A stretch of DNA of 64,000 nt, from assembly GCF_020386615.1 (NCBI RefSeq), contig NZ_CP077769.1, positions 1,798,001 to 1,862,000 of the forward strand, given 5' to 3'. Every line of letters begins with the position of its first letter. Position 1 is the stretch's first letter. Below are positions 34,967 to 43,583 of this stretch, one piece after another. A model generated the notes under the pieces. That model had not been told where the DNA came from and did no database searches. It was given only the letters and a program-made list of their open reading frames with translations. The position numbers and the translations under genes are program-made. The DNA is from Chitinophaga pendula (GTDB lineage Bacteria > Bacteroidota > Bacteroidia > Chitinophagales > Chitinophagaceae).

Positions 34967-37414
34967 ATGAGAAAAAGTGTGCTTTTACTCTCCCTCGCAG
35001 CAGCAGCACTCACCGCAGATGCACAACAGATCGCACCTGCCTACCCACTGGTCACTCACGACCCGTACTTCAGCATCTGGTCCACCACCGATAAGCTGAC
35101 CGCCGAACCAACCAAACATTGGAGCGGATCCCCGCAATCCCTCACCGGATTGCTCAAAGTAGATGGTAAAGTCTATCGCTTCCTGGGTAACAACGTACCT
35201 AAATACAAAGCAATACTGCCCACCGCCAACGAAGCCGCTTACGATGTCGCCTATACGGAATCACAACCCGCCGGCGACTGGATGCAACCCGCATTCAACG
35301 ATCAGCAATGGAAACGCGGACAGGCACCCTTCGGCGATGATGACGCACAGGTAAAAACACCCTGGCATAGCAAAGACCTCTGGATCAGACGTAGCTTCAC
35401 CTTACAACAGAACGATCTTAAAGACCTCTTCCTCAAGATCAGGCACGACGATAACGTAGAAGTGTACCTTAATGGCCAAAGCATCTATAACTTCAAAGGT
35501 TGGACCCATAAATTTGCGTACATCCCGATCAGCGAAGTAATAGCGGCCCACGCCAAACCAGGCCCGCAGGTATTGGCCATCCATGTGGCGAATACCGCCG
35601 GCGGCGCCTGGCTCGATGCCGGCCTCGCCACCTTCGAACATAAAGGTGCCTCACAACAGGTAGCCGTCGCCGAACAGATCAACACCTCCCTCCGTGCCAC
35701 ACAAACCCGCTACGCACTGCGCTGCGGCGGCCTGGGCGTAGAACTCACGTTCACCTCACCATTGCTGCTCAAAGACCTCGACCTCATCGCCAGACCCGTA
35801 ACCTACGTGAACGTCGACGTAAAAGCAGCAGATGGAAAATCCCACCAGGCAGAACTCTACCTGGGCACTTCCACCGATATCGCCGTAAATACCCCCGACC
35901 AAGCCGTCACCGCCTCCCAATACAACGCAAAAGGCCTCGCCATCCTCAAAGCTGGTACCGTTGAACAACCAGTCCTCAAAAAGAAAGGCGATGACCTCCG
36001 CATAGACTGGGGCCACATGTTCGTAGGTATCAAAGCAGATAAAAACGCAAAACAATGGGTATCGCCCTACCTCGATGAGCACACCGTATTCGAGGGTGGT
36101 ACCAACAAGAACCTTACCGGCAACCAGCTCACACTAAATACACTGGTACCCCTCGGCGCTGTCATTAACACGCCTAAACGTACCACCTTCCTGCTGGCAT
36201 ACGACGATGAATACGCTATCCAGTACTTCGGCGAAAACCTCCGCCCATGGTGGAATGCCGATGGCAAGAGTACCATCGAACAACAACTCGCACTGGCAGC
36301 AACACAACAGGAGGCTATCCTGAAAAAGTGTAATGCCTTCGACGAAGAACTGTTTAACAACGCCCGTAAAGTGGGGGGAGAAAAATATGCCCGCCTCTGC
36401 GAAATAGCCTACCGTCAGAGCATCGCCGCGCACAAACTCGTGAAAAGCCCGCAGGGCGAGCTACTCTTCCTCTCCAAAGAGAACTTCAGCAATGGCTCTA
36501 TCAACACCGTAGATATCACCTATCCGTCCGCTCCGCTATACCTCCTGTATAATCCCGCCTTGCTCAAAGGAATGATGAACGGGATATTCTACTACAGCGA
36601 AAGTGGAAAATGGACCAAACCTTTCGCTGCACACGACCTGGGTACATACCCCTTGGCCAACGGACAAACATACGGAGAAGACATGCCGGTAGAAGAAAGT
36701 GGTAACATGCTCATCCTCACCGCCGCCATCGCAAAAGTAGAGGGCAACGCTTCCTACGCAAAACAACACTGGAAAACACTCACCGTATGGGCAGAATACC
36801 TGGCCAAAGAGGGCTTCGACCCGGCTAACCAACTCTGCACCGACGACTTCGCCGGCCACCTCGCCCGCAATGCCAACCTCTCCGTAAAAGCCATCGTAGC
36901 ATTGGGTGGATATGCCCGCCTCGCCAAACAACTGGGCGACAACACCACCGCTGCCAAATACGAAACATTGGCCAAAGAAATGGTACGCAAATGGATCCAG
37001 CTCGCAGATGATGGCGACCACTATTCCCTCACCTTCGAAAACAAAGGCTCCTGGAGCCAGAAATACAACATGGTATGGGATAAACTCCTAGGCCTCCAGC
37101 TATTCCCAGCCTCCGTCTACGAAAAAGAGATCAGGTACTACCTGGGCAAACAACAGGCCTACGGCCTGCCACTCGACAGCCGCCGCACATACACCAAATC
37201 CGACTGGATCATGTGGACCGCCGTGCTGGCCAACAATCAACAGGACTTCCTGGCACTCACCGATCCCCTATATAAATATGCTACGGAGACCACCACACGG
37301 GTACCCCTCAGCGACTGGCACGAAACTACCAACGGTAACATGGTAGGCTTCCAGGCTAGAAGCGTAGTGGGAGGATACTTCATTAAACTGCTGGAAGCAG
37401 CGTTTAAAAAGTAG
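34967..37414 (+). CDS. DUF5127/DUF4965/DUF1793 (glutaminase A-like, GtaA) secreted protein
   Basis: 815 residues with a signal peptide. The mature part opens with PAYPLVTHDPYFSIWSTTDKL, the typical start of GtaA-like proteins, and includes a domain resembling a GH2-type sugar-binding fold (WIRRSFTL, LKIRHDDNVEVYLNG). The C-terminal 400 residues form an alpha/alpha barrel-like region (YARLCEIAYRQSIAAHKLV, FSNGSINTVDITYPSAPLYL, WIMWTAVLA, VPLSDWHETTNG). The fungal relative was described as a glutaminase, but in Bacteroidetes PULs a role on glycans is more likely. It is in an apparent operon with GH2 and ends before a terminator. Confidence 0.82.
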   Translation: MRKSVLLLSLAAAALTADAQQIAPAYPLVTHDPYFSIWSTTDKLTAEPTKHWSGSPQSLTGLLKVDGKVYRFLGNNVPKYKAILPTANEAAYDVAYTESQPAGDWMQPAFNDQQWKRGQAPFGDDDAQVKTPWHSKDLWIRRSFTLQQNDLKDLFLKIRHDDNVEVYLNGQSIYNFKGWTHKFAYIPISEVIAAHAKPGPQVLAIHVANTAGGAWLDAGLATFEHKGASQQVAVAEQINTSLRATQTRYALRCGGLGVELTFTSPLLLKDLDLIARPVTYVNVDVKAADGKSHQAELYLGTSTDIAVNTPDQAVTASQYNAKGLAILKAGTVEQPVLKKKGDDLRIDWGHMFVGIKADKNAKQWVSPYLDEHTVFEGGTNKNLTGNQLTLNTLVPLGAVINTPKRTTFLLAYDDEYAIQYFGENLRPWWNADGKSTIEQQLALAATQQEAILKKCNAFDEELFNNARKVGGEKYARLCEIAYRQSIAAHKLVKSPQGELLFLSKENFSNGSINTVDITYPSAPLYLLYNPALLKGMMNGIFYYSESGKWTKPFAAHDLGTYPLANGQTYGEDMPVEESGNMLILTAAIAKVEGNASYAKQHWKTLTVWAEYLAKEGFDPANQLCTDDFAGHLARNANLSVKAIVALGGYARLAKQLGDNTTAAKYETLAKEMVRKWIQLADDGDHYSLTFENKGSWSQKYNMVWDKLLGLQLFPASVYEKEIRYYLGKQQAYGLPLDSRRTYTKSDWIMWTAVLANNQQDFLALTDPLYKYATETTTRVPLSDWHETTNGNMVGFQARSVVGGYFIKLLEAAFKK

Positions 37415-37445
37415 CGTAGATTTCACTTTATGTAAGTTTAAAACC

Positions 37446-37476
37446 GCCTGCTGTATTCACAGCGGGCTCCTTTTTT
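37446..37476 (+). terminator. Terminator between the DUF4965 and GH127 genes
   Basis: A 9-bp stem with one G-U pair (37446-37454 with 37459-37467) and a 4-base loop, followed by TCC and six T. The GH127 gene starts only 22 bp later, so that gene may depend on read-through. Confidence 0.7.
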
Positions 37477-37498
37477 AAAACTTTATTCGATCACCGTA

Positions 37499-39583
37499 AT
37501 GACTACTACCGCAAATATGATACTCGCTTATATTAGGCCTTTCATCCTCGTTATCGGTGCCTTAACGGTGGGCTTCCCGCCCTCCGTTAAAGCACAATCA
37601 TTCAAAACTAATGACCCACAGACATCCCTCTCGCCAGCTGCCTACACCGCACTACCGCTGGGCGCCATACGCCCTAAAGCGTGGCTGCTGCATCAGTTGC
37701 AGATCATGAACGAAGGTGCCAGCGGCCACCTCGATGAAGTATACGCTAAAGTCAAAAACGACAACGGCTGGTTAGGTGGTAAAGGCGATGGCTGGGAAGA
37801 AACCCCCTACTGGCTCGATGGCGCCCTCCCCCTCGCATACCTGCTGGACGATGCCCGCCTCAAACAAAAAGTACAACACTACATCGACTGGACCTTAGAC
37901 CATCAACGCCCCTCCGGATACTTCGGCCCCCTCACCGCCTGGGAACGCAAAACCGGTAAACAGGTCTCCGCCGACAGCTGCGGAGCAGGAGACGACTGGT
38001 GGCCGCGCATGATCATGCTCAAAGTATTGCAGCAATATTATACCGCCACCAACGACAAAAGGGTCATCCCCTTCATGACCCGCTACTTCCAATACCAACT
38101 CAAAACCATCCGGCAATGCCCCCTATCCCGTTGGACAGACTGGGCCTCCTCCCGCGGCGCGGACAACGCCCTCATCGCACAGTGGCTCTATACCCAGACT
38201 GGCCAGAAAGAACTGCTCGAACTGGCCGCCATCCTCCAGCAACAAGCCATCCCCTGGAGCCAGCTACTCCTCGGCCGCGATTGGGTCATCACCGCCGCCG
38301 CCTACCAAGACAACGATAATTGGATGACACGCCATGGCGTTAACGTCGGCATGGGCCTCAAAGACCCCGCCGTTCAATACCAACGCACCAGCGACTCGCT
38401 ATATCTCAAAGCGCTATATACCGGCTTCCGTGACCTGATGTCCCTCCATGGCTTGCCCTTTGGCATGTTCTCCGCCGACGAAGACCTCCATGGCAACGCC
38501 CCCGAACAAGGCACCGAATTGTGCGCCACCGTCGAAGCCATGTTCTCATTGGAAAATATCATCGGCATCACCGGCGACACCCGCTTCATGGATGCCCTCG
38601 AACGCATGGCCTTCAACGCACTCCCCGGCCAGACCACCGACGACTATAACAATAAACAATACTTCCAGATGGCCAACCAGCTTCGCATCGCCAAAGGAGT
38701 ATTCGACTTCTCCCTGCCCTTCGAACGCGAAATGACAAACGTACTAGGCATGCGCAGCGGCTATACCTGCTGCCTCGCCAACATGCACCAGGGCTGGACC
38801 AAATTCACATCCCACCTCTGGTACGCTACCCCTAACCACGGACTGGCTGCCCTCCATTATAGCCCCAACGAAGTAAAAAGCAGGGTAGGAGCCGGCAATA
38901 CAGCAGTGACCATCCGCGAAGAAACCAACTACCCCTTCGATGATAACATCCGCTTCCTCCTCCAGACCCGCGATGCCGTAGAATTCCCCTGGCAGCTACG
39001 CATACCCGCCTGGTGTAAAGAAGCCGTCATATCTGTCAATGGCAAAGAATTGCAACGCGAACAAGGCGGCCGCATGGTCACCATCAATCGCAAATGGCAC
39101 AACGGCGATCGCCTCGAACTCAAACTCCCCATGACCATCACCGTATCCGAATGGGGACGCAATACCCGCGCCGTCGAAAGAGGCCCCCTCGTTTATGCAC
39201 TGAAACTGAAAGAGAACTGGAAAAAACAACAAGACGAAGTGGAAGGCGAATACTTCAGCGTATCTACCAACGACACCTGGAACTATGGCCTGTTACAAAA
39301 AGCAGTAACAGATCCCCAGACACAAATGACCGTCGCACAAACACAACCGGTTAAAGACGACTTCATCTGGAACCTCGCCCACGCACCCCTCGAAATAAAA
39401 GTACCGGCAAAACAGATCACCCGCTGGCAACTGACTGCAGGATCACAGGAACTGGCCCCCGTACCCGTCAGCTCCAGAGAAGGACTATACAGAGGACCCA
39501 CTGAACCAACGGTAACAAACATTACCCTCGTTCCCATCGGCTGTACCAAAGTAAGGATCGTCGCTTTCCCCGTTGTACGATAA
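37499..39583 (+). CDS. GH127-type beta-L-arabinofuranosidase (DUF1680)
   Basis: 694 residues with an N-terminal signal segment. The core is the alpha/alpha barrel of GH127/DUF1680: LGAIRPKAWLLHQLQIMNEG near the start, GGKGDGWEETPYWLDG, then the metal and catalytic cluster GTELCATVEAM (E340, C342) and SGYTCCLAN (C424, C425). These correspond to the Glu and three Cys that bind zinc in HypBA1-type enzymes; one of these Cys acts as nucleophile there. Beta-sandwich domains follow. GH146 and related families share this fold, so the family number is not certain. It suggests an arabinose-containing target glycan for the PUL. Confidence 0.87.
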   Translation: MTTTANMILAYIRPFILVIGALTVGFPPSVKAQSFKTNDPQTSLSPAAYTALPLGAIRPKAWLLHQLQIMNEGASGHLDEVYAKVKNDNGWLGGKGDGWEETPYWLDGALPLAYLLDDARLKQKVQHYIDWTLDHQRPSGYFGPLTAWERKTGKQVSADSCGAGDDWWPRMIMLKVLQQYYTATNDKRVIPFMTRYFQYQLKTIRQCPLSRWTDWASSRGADNALIAQWLYTQTGQKELLELAAILQQQAIPWSQLLLGRDWVITAAAYQDNDNWMTRHGVNVGMGLKDPAVQYQRTSDSLYLKALYTGFRDLMSLHGLPFGMFSADEDLHGNAPEQGTELCATVEAMFSLENIIGITGDTRFMDALERMAFNALPGQTTDDYNNKQYFQMANQLRIAKGVFDFSLPFEREMTNVLGMRSGYTCCLANMHQGWTKFTSHLWYATPNHGLAALHYSPNEVKSRVGAGNTAVTIREETNYPFDDNIRFLLQTRDAVEFPWQLRIPAWCKEAVISVNGKELQREQGGRMVTINRKWHNGDRLELKLPMTITVSEWGRNTRAVERGPLVYALKLKENWKKQQDEVEGEYFSVSTNDTWNYGLLQKAVTDPQTQMTVAQTQPVKDDFIWNLAHAPLEIKVPAKQITRWQLTAGSQELAPVPVSSREGLYRGPTEPTVTNITLVPIGCTKVRIVAFPVVR

Positions 39584-39586
39584 ATA

Positions 39587-39626
39587 AAAACGGGCACGCC
39601 CTCCATAAGGAAGACGTGCCCGTTTT
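39587..39626. terminator. Bidirectional terminator between GH127 and the AraC gene
   Basis: A 12-bp perfect stem (39587-39598 with 39615-39626) has A-rich sequence on its left side and T-rich sequence on its right, so it can serve both convergent genes. Confidence 0.85.
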
Positions 39627-39652
39627 CAATAAGTTTTTAATAAGGGATAATT

Positions 39653-40489
39653 TTATATTGTCACATTGGCCTTTCGGAAAGCACTGGGGCTACTACCCTT
39701 GTACTTCTTGAAAGCCCGGTTCAGGTGACTCTCATCCGTAAATCCCAACTCCGCCGCAATCTCCCCGATACGCATATTGCTGTATTGCAACCGCGTCTCC
39801 ACCAGCTTTAACTTATACCCCATAATGTACTGCTGTAAACTATCCCCGTGCTTTCGCTTGAAGTATTCACTCAGGTAATTAGGCGAAATATTACAATGAC
39901 GGGCTATCTGCTCCGCCTTTAACAACTCCGGATCATAAATATGCGTATGGATATAATGCAAAATATCAACGGCCGTTTCCTGGCCATTCACCACATTATT
40001 CGCCAGCAACATCTTCGCTTGTATATTACGGGCCACCAATGTCAGTACCGTATTGATCAACTGCTCCACCACCGCCTCACTACGCTGCGAACAGGCCAGC
40101 TCCCGTATCAACGCCTCCAGTAATGCACGCACTACCGGCTTGTCCGTCACATTCTTCAGCACACATCCCGGCAGATGATTATTATGCTGGAAAATATATT
40201 CCATTTGCTGATGCCACTCCGGACGCAACCGCTCCAGGTAGATATTGTTGAAACGAATGAAGGCCAGCCGCGTATGACTATGTATCTCAAAAGAATGACA
40301 ATCCTGCGGCATCAATAGGAACAACTTATCCGGCGCATAAGGTAACTTATGCTGGTTAAGACATTGCACACCCGTCCCCGTCAATACAAACACCATTTCA
40401 ATAAAATGATGCTTGTGCGGAGCAATCACCCCCTCCTCTAACTCCTGATACCCTGCCTCAAAGGGCTGATAAAGATGCTCTGTTAACAT
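39653..40489 (-). CDS. AraC-family regulator with N-terminal cupin sensor
   Basis: 278 residues. The N-terminal half is an AraC_binding cupin: IAPHKHHFIEMVFVLTGTGV and LFLLMPQDCHSFEIHSHTRL. The C-terminal half is HTH_18: LLKAEQIARHCNISPNYLSEYFKRKHGDS and IGEIAAELGFTDESHLNRAF, with GSSPSAFRKANV. Cupin-AraC proteins usually sense a sugar directly in the cytoplasm. It converges with the GH127 gene at the end of the PUL and may give a second layer of control over the locus. Confidence 0.85.
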   Translation of the reverse strand: MLTEHLYQPFEAGYQELEEGVIAPHKHHFIEMVFVLTGTGVQCLNQHKLPYAPDKLFLLMPQDCHSFEIHSHTRLAFIRFNNIYLERLRPEWHQQMEYIFQHNNHLPGCVLKNVTDKPVVRALLEALIRELACSQRSEAVVEQLINTVLTLVARNIQAKMLLANNVVNGQETAVDILHYIHTHIYDPELLKAEQIARHCNISPNYLSEYFKRKHGDSLQQYIMGYKLKLVETRLQYSNMRIGEIAAELGFTDESHLNRAFKKYKGSSPSAFRKANVTI

Positions 40490-40655
40490 GTCACAAACTT
40501 ACAATTTAACCGAATAATAGTTTGTACGCAGATACAATGTCAGTGTAATACCCTTTCTTTGCCTGGATAAGTTAAAAGAATCATTGTTTGATGTGACTGT
40601 AGCAGAAAACCTTCAACAGTTTACTCGTTTATTGTTCCAATAATCTGTTATACCA

Positions 40656-41855
40656 ATGAAAAAAAGTCTATTCATAGCAGTAGCACTACTGCTGGTGTCC
40701 ACTAGGGTTACCTATGCACAGGTCAGCGAGACCATCATCGTAAAAGGTGACCCGGACAAATTTTATCCGGTAATATTTCAGGACAAAGGATGGCCGGAGA
40801 ATGTAGCCACAGAATTAGAGATCGGTCGGTCCAACGTACACGTAGATGTACCTGCTATGTCTTGGCAAGGCTCTTTGATAGCTAAGTTCAGAATACACAC
40901 CACCCGCTGGGGAAACGGATCTGAGTTCATTGATGCCGATATCAAACAGTACTTTTCACAGTTCAGACCACTGGTCGCCGGTTGGTACGACGCAACAGGT
41001 TACAATGGCAGCCATAACGTCATCATCTGGTTAAGGGGCGGCAATCTCCCATATTCCTGCAAATCACAATATGGAGCAACACCCGTCGTATATGACGGCG
41101 TACAAAATGCCTTGCCCTTCAAAGAACAAATAGGCGATACCGGCTTTAAAGACCACACCTACAAAACAGCACTGGACCCTTATGTGCCTGCGCAGGGTGG
41201 TGCTGTCTACAAATTCGGCGCAGATTTCGGAGGCATTGTCAAGACATTTAACCTATTTCAGAATAATGGACTGGTGCTACATGGCTTTCCTGGTTATTAC
41301 GCCGATATCTCAAATAACCTCTACTGGGATAACGGTTGGAAATACCTGGCCGCCGGCCCGGCCAACCTCTTCAAGGTCGGTGAGCATAATACCAAAAGCG
41401 ACTTTGCTTTCTATACTGCCCCCGTAGGAACCACTCCCGGTGCCACCGCCAATCTGCTCGAAGCCATGCGCATCTGCGAAAATGGGAACGTCGGCATCGG
41501 TACCAGTACCCCCGGCTCCTTCAAACTGGCTGTAGAAGGTACCCTCGGTGCCCGCCGCATCAAAGTACAGCAAACCCCCTGGGCCGACTTCGTCTTCAAA
41601 CCAGGCTATCAGCTGCCAAGCCTCGACTCCGTCGCTAAGTTCATCGCCACCCACCAGCACCTCCCCGAAATACCTTCCGAAAAAGAAGTACAGGAACAAG
41701 GCATCGACGTCGGCGATATGAACAAAAAACTGTTGCAAAAGATAGAAGAACTGACCCTCTACCTCATCGACCAACAGAAAGAATACCGCAGCATGTTCGA
41801 ATCCCTGAAAAAAGAAAACCAGGAACTTAAAGCACAACTGTCCCGGAAAAAATAA
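40656..41855 (+). CDS. Secreted tail-fibre-like protein with C-terminal coiled coil
   Basis: 399 residues with a signal peptide (VALLLVSTRVTYAQ). The middle is beta-rich. Residues about 270-330 show the pattern ENGNVGIGTSTPG...AVEGTLGARRIKV, typical of Bacteroidetes proteins that resemble tail fibres or S74-type chaperone ends. The end, HQHLPEIPSEKEVQEQGIDV, leads into a coiled coil (KLLQKIEELTLYLIDQQKEY). The GIGT repeats and coiled coil suggest a trimeric surface fibre. It stands alone, with no phage genes nearby. The function is unknown. Confidence 0.7.
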   Translation: MKKSLFIAVALLLVSTRVTYAQVSETIIVKGDPDKFYPVIFQDKGWPENVATELEIGRSNVHVDVPAMSWQGSLIAKFRIHTTRWGNGSEFIDADIKQYFSQFRPLVAGWYDATGYNGSHNVIIWLRGGNLPYSCKSQYGATPVVYDGVQNALPFKEQIGDTGFKDHTYKTALDPYVPAQGGAVYKFGADFGGIVKTFNLFQNNGLVLHGFPGYYADISNNLYWDNGWKYLAAGPANLFKVGEHNTKSDFAFYTAPVGTTPGATANLLEAMRICENGNVGIGTSTPGSFKLAVEGTLGARRIKVQQTPWADFVFKPGYQLPSLDSVAKFIATHQHLPEIPSEKEVQEQGIDVGDMNKKLLQKIEELTLYLIDQQKEYRSMFESLKKENQELKAQLSRKK

Positions 41856-41860
41856 ATAAC

Positions 41861-41891
41861 TGTCCCTCCGGAAACAAACCCCGGAGGGACA
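41861..41891. terminator. Strong GC-rich hairpin after the tail-fibre-like gene
   Basis: An 11-bp perfect stem (41861-41871 with 41881-41891). The plus side lacks a T-run, while the minus side runs into a T-rich stretch. It is probably a terminator or 3' stabiliser for the gene that ends at 41855. Confidence 0.5.
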
Positions 41892-41906
41892 GCAACTATA
41901 TCTCAG

Positions 41907-41947
41907 GTCCACCTCTCCTGTAGCATTCCTATAGCTTTCCTATACCC
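41907..41947 (+). promoter_or_regulatory. 41-bp element, copy 2 (three phased YTCCTRTAS repeats)
   Basis: Three direct repeats CTCCTGTAG, TTCCTATAG and TTCCTATAC begin at 41915, 41926 and 41937, exactly 11 bp apart. That is about one helical turn, as for cooperative binding on one DNA face. The whole block aligns without gaps to 22656-22696. It lies about 110 bp upstream of the DoxX gene. Confidence 0.55.
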
Positions 41948-42024
41948 GTTGCCCGTCTTTTCCGTATCTTGTAATAGTACAGAAGATTCCCATTTGTATA
42001 CAAGTCCTCCCGCCCCATACAACC

Positions 42025-42032
42025 GATCTTTG
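42025..42032 (+). promoter_or_regulatory. Near-consensus -7 box (GATCTTTG) before doxX
   Basis: One mismatch from TAnnTTTG, followed by the C often seen next. It lies 22 bases before the ATG at 42055 and downstream of the phased-repeat element. Confidence 0.4.
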
Positions 42033-42054
42033 CAATAACAAAACGCCTATTAAG

Positions 42055-42456
42055 ATGGTTAACAATACAATCGCTTTCCTGCTGGCCCGCCTCGCTATAG
42101 GTGCCAGCATGTTCGGACACGGCCTCGTACGTCTGCCTAAACTGAATAAGTTCAGCGAATGGATGGTCGGTACCTTTGAACATTCCATAATACCCAAAGC
42201 ATTGGTTACCCCCTTCAGCTATGTGGTGCCAATAGTCGAATTTGCCATCGGCGGAATGCTTATCCTGGGCCTCTGGACCAAAGCCGCCCTCATCATAGGC
42301 GCCGCCCTCATGGTCTCCCTCATATTCGGCTCCTGTATGATAGAAAATTGGGATATCATCACGCCACAACTCATACATACAGCCTTTTTCACCGTCCTGC
42401 TCAACTACGTGTCTACTTACAACACGTTCGCGATAGATAAACTGATCGCTAAATAA
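42055..42456 (+). CDS. DoxX-family membrane protein
   Basis: 133 residues with four hydrophobic helices. FLLARLAIGASMFGHGLVRL is the DoxX signature near the N-terminus, followed by VTPFSYVVPIVEFAIGGMLILGLW. DoxX proteins are small inner-membrane proteins linked loosely to redox or quinone processes; a specific role cannot be assigned. The polysaccharide deacetylase gene starts 19 bp after it, so the two are probably co-transcribed. A phased-repeat element and a possible -7 box lie upstream. Confidence 0.82.
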   Translation: MVNNTIAFLLARLAIGASMFGHGLVRLPKLNKFSEWMVGTFEHSIIPKALVTPFSYVVPIVEFAIGGMLILGLWTKAALIIGAALMVSLIFGSCMIENWDIITPQLIHTAFFTVLLNYVSTYNTFAIDKLIAK

Positions 42457-42475
42457 GCCTGTCAAAATAATAGCA

Positions 42476-43426
42476 ATGAAGACCACTAGAAAAGACTTTC
42501 TGAAAACCGCCGGCCTGCTAGGAGTAGCCGGTATGATACAACCAGGACAGATGATAGCCAATACGACACAATCGCAATCCCGCTCACAGGCCCCCTCCAA
42601 ATGGGCCGATGGCTCCCGCCTCATCGTTAGCGTCTCCATGCAGTTCGAAGCCGGCGGACAACCACCGCACGCCGAAAGCCCCTTCCCGCAAAACATGGCC
42701 AAAGGCTTCCCCGACCTGCCGGCAGAAACCTGGTACGCCTACGGCTACAAAGAAGGCATCCCCCGCATGCTCGACAACTGGGACAAAGCTGGCATTAAAG
42801 TTACCTCCCACATGGTTGGTAGCGCCGTCCTCAAAAATCCCTCCCTCGCCAAAGAGATCGTACAACGTGGCCATGAAGCAGCCGCACATGGCCGCGACTG
42901 GTCCAGCCAATACGCCCTGCCATATGAAGAAGAGAAAAAATTCATCCGCGATGGGGTAGAGGCCGTCAAAAAAGTCACCGGCGCCACCACCGTCGGATAC
43001 AACGCCAACTGGCTCCGCCGGGGCGAAAATACCCTCCGCATCCTTCAGGAACTGGGATTCACCTACCATATCGACGACATCAGCAGAGACGAACCCTTTA
43101 TCATCAAAGTCAACAACCACGACTTCGCTGTCGTTCCATATACCCTCCGCTGTAACGACATCGTACTCATCTCCGGACAAAACTTCTCCGCCAACCAGTT
43201 CCTCGAACAGGTGAAAATGGAATTTGATCAGTTGTATGATGAAGCCGCCAACCGCCGCAGAATGATGTCCATCAGCTTCCACGACCGCATCGGAGGCACC
43301 CCCCAAATGGTAAAAGCTACCGCCGACCTGCTCAAATATATACAGCAACACCCCGGCGTCAGCTTCCGCCGCAAAGACGAAATCGCCCGCATGGCACTGG
43401 AAGATAAAAACACCATCCGCGAATAA
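42476..43426 (+). CDS. Polysaccharide deacetylase family protein (NodB/PuuE-like) with Tat-like signal
   Basis: 316 residues. The N-terminus MKTTRKDFLKTAGLLGVAGM resembles a twin-arginine-type signal, although the pair reads TRK rather than RR. The NodB-like domain contains RLIVSVSMQFEAGGQPP, KVTSHMVGSAVL and GHEAAAHGRDW (H133 and H138, the H-x4-H metal pair), then SFHDRIGGTP near the end. The usual first metal-binding Asp is not evident at VSMQFE, as in PuuE-like members, so the reaction may be hydrolysis of another amide rather than chitin deacetylation. It is co-directional with DoxX, 19 bp apart. Confidence 0.8.
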   Translation: MKTTRKDFLKTAGLLGVAGMIQPGQMIANTTQSQSRSQAPSKWADGSRLIVSVSMQFEAGGQPPHAESPFPQNMAKGFPDLPAETWYAYGYKEGIPRMLDNWDKAGIKVTSHMVGSAVLKNPSLAKEIVQRGHEAAAHGRDWSSQYALPYEEEKKFIRDGVEAVKKVTGATTVGYNANWLRRGENTLRILQELGFTYHIDDISRDEPFIIKVNNHDFAVVPYTLRCNDIVLISGQNFSANQFLEQVKMEFDQLYDEAANRRRMMSISFHDRIGGTPQMVKATADLLKYIQQHPGVSFRRKDEIARMALEDKNTIRE

Positions 43427-43583
43427 CATACTTACTGTGTCACATCCCTGAAGAAGATCGCTGCCCCGCCTAATACCGGTAGCGGTCTTCTCCGTGCTGC
43501 TAACTCATTGGAAAATATGGCCGTATCAACATATTTGTGTAACTTTTAGGTACATATTTTGCAGCTTTGCAGCATAAGACGAT

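Noticed and set aside
36536-37021. Frames inside 33-39 kb considered as overlapping genes
   Set aside because: All are antisense or shifted shadows of the GH2, DUF4965 and GH127 genes, whose catalytic motifs are continuous.
40656-41855. Tail-fibre-like gene considered as part of a phage or contractile injection system
   Set aside because: No sheath, baseplate, capsid or spike genes flank it. Such fibre-like secreted proteins occur alone in many Bacteroidetes.
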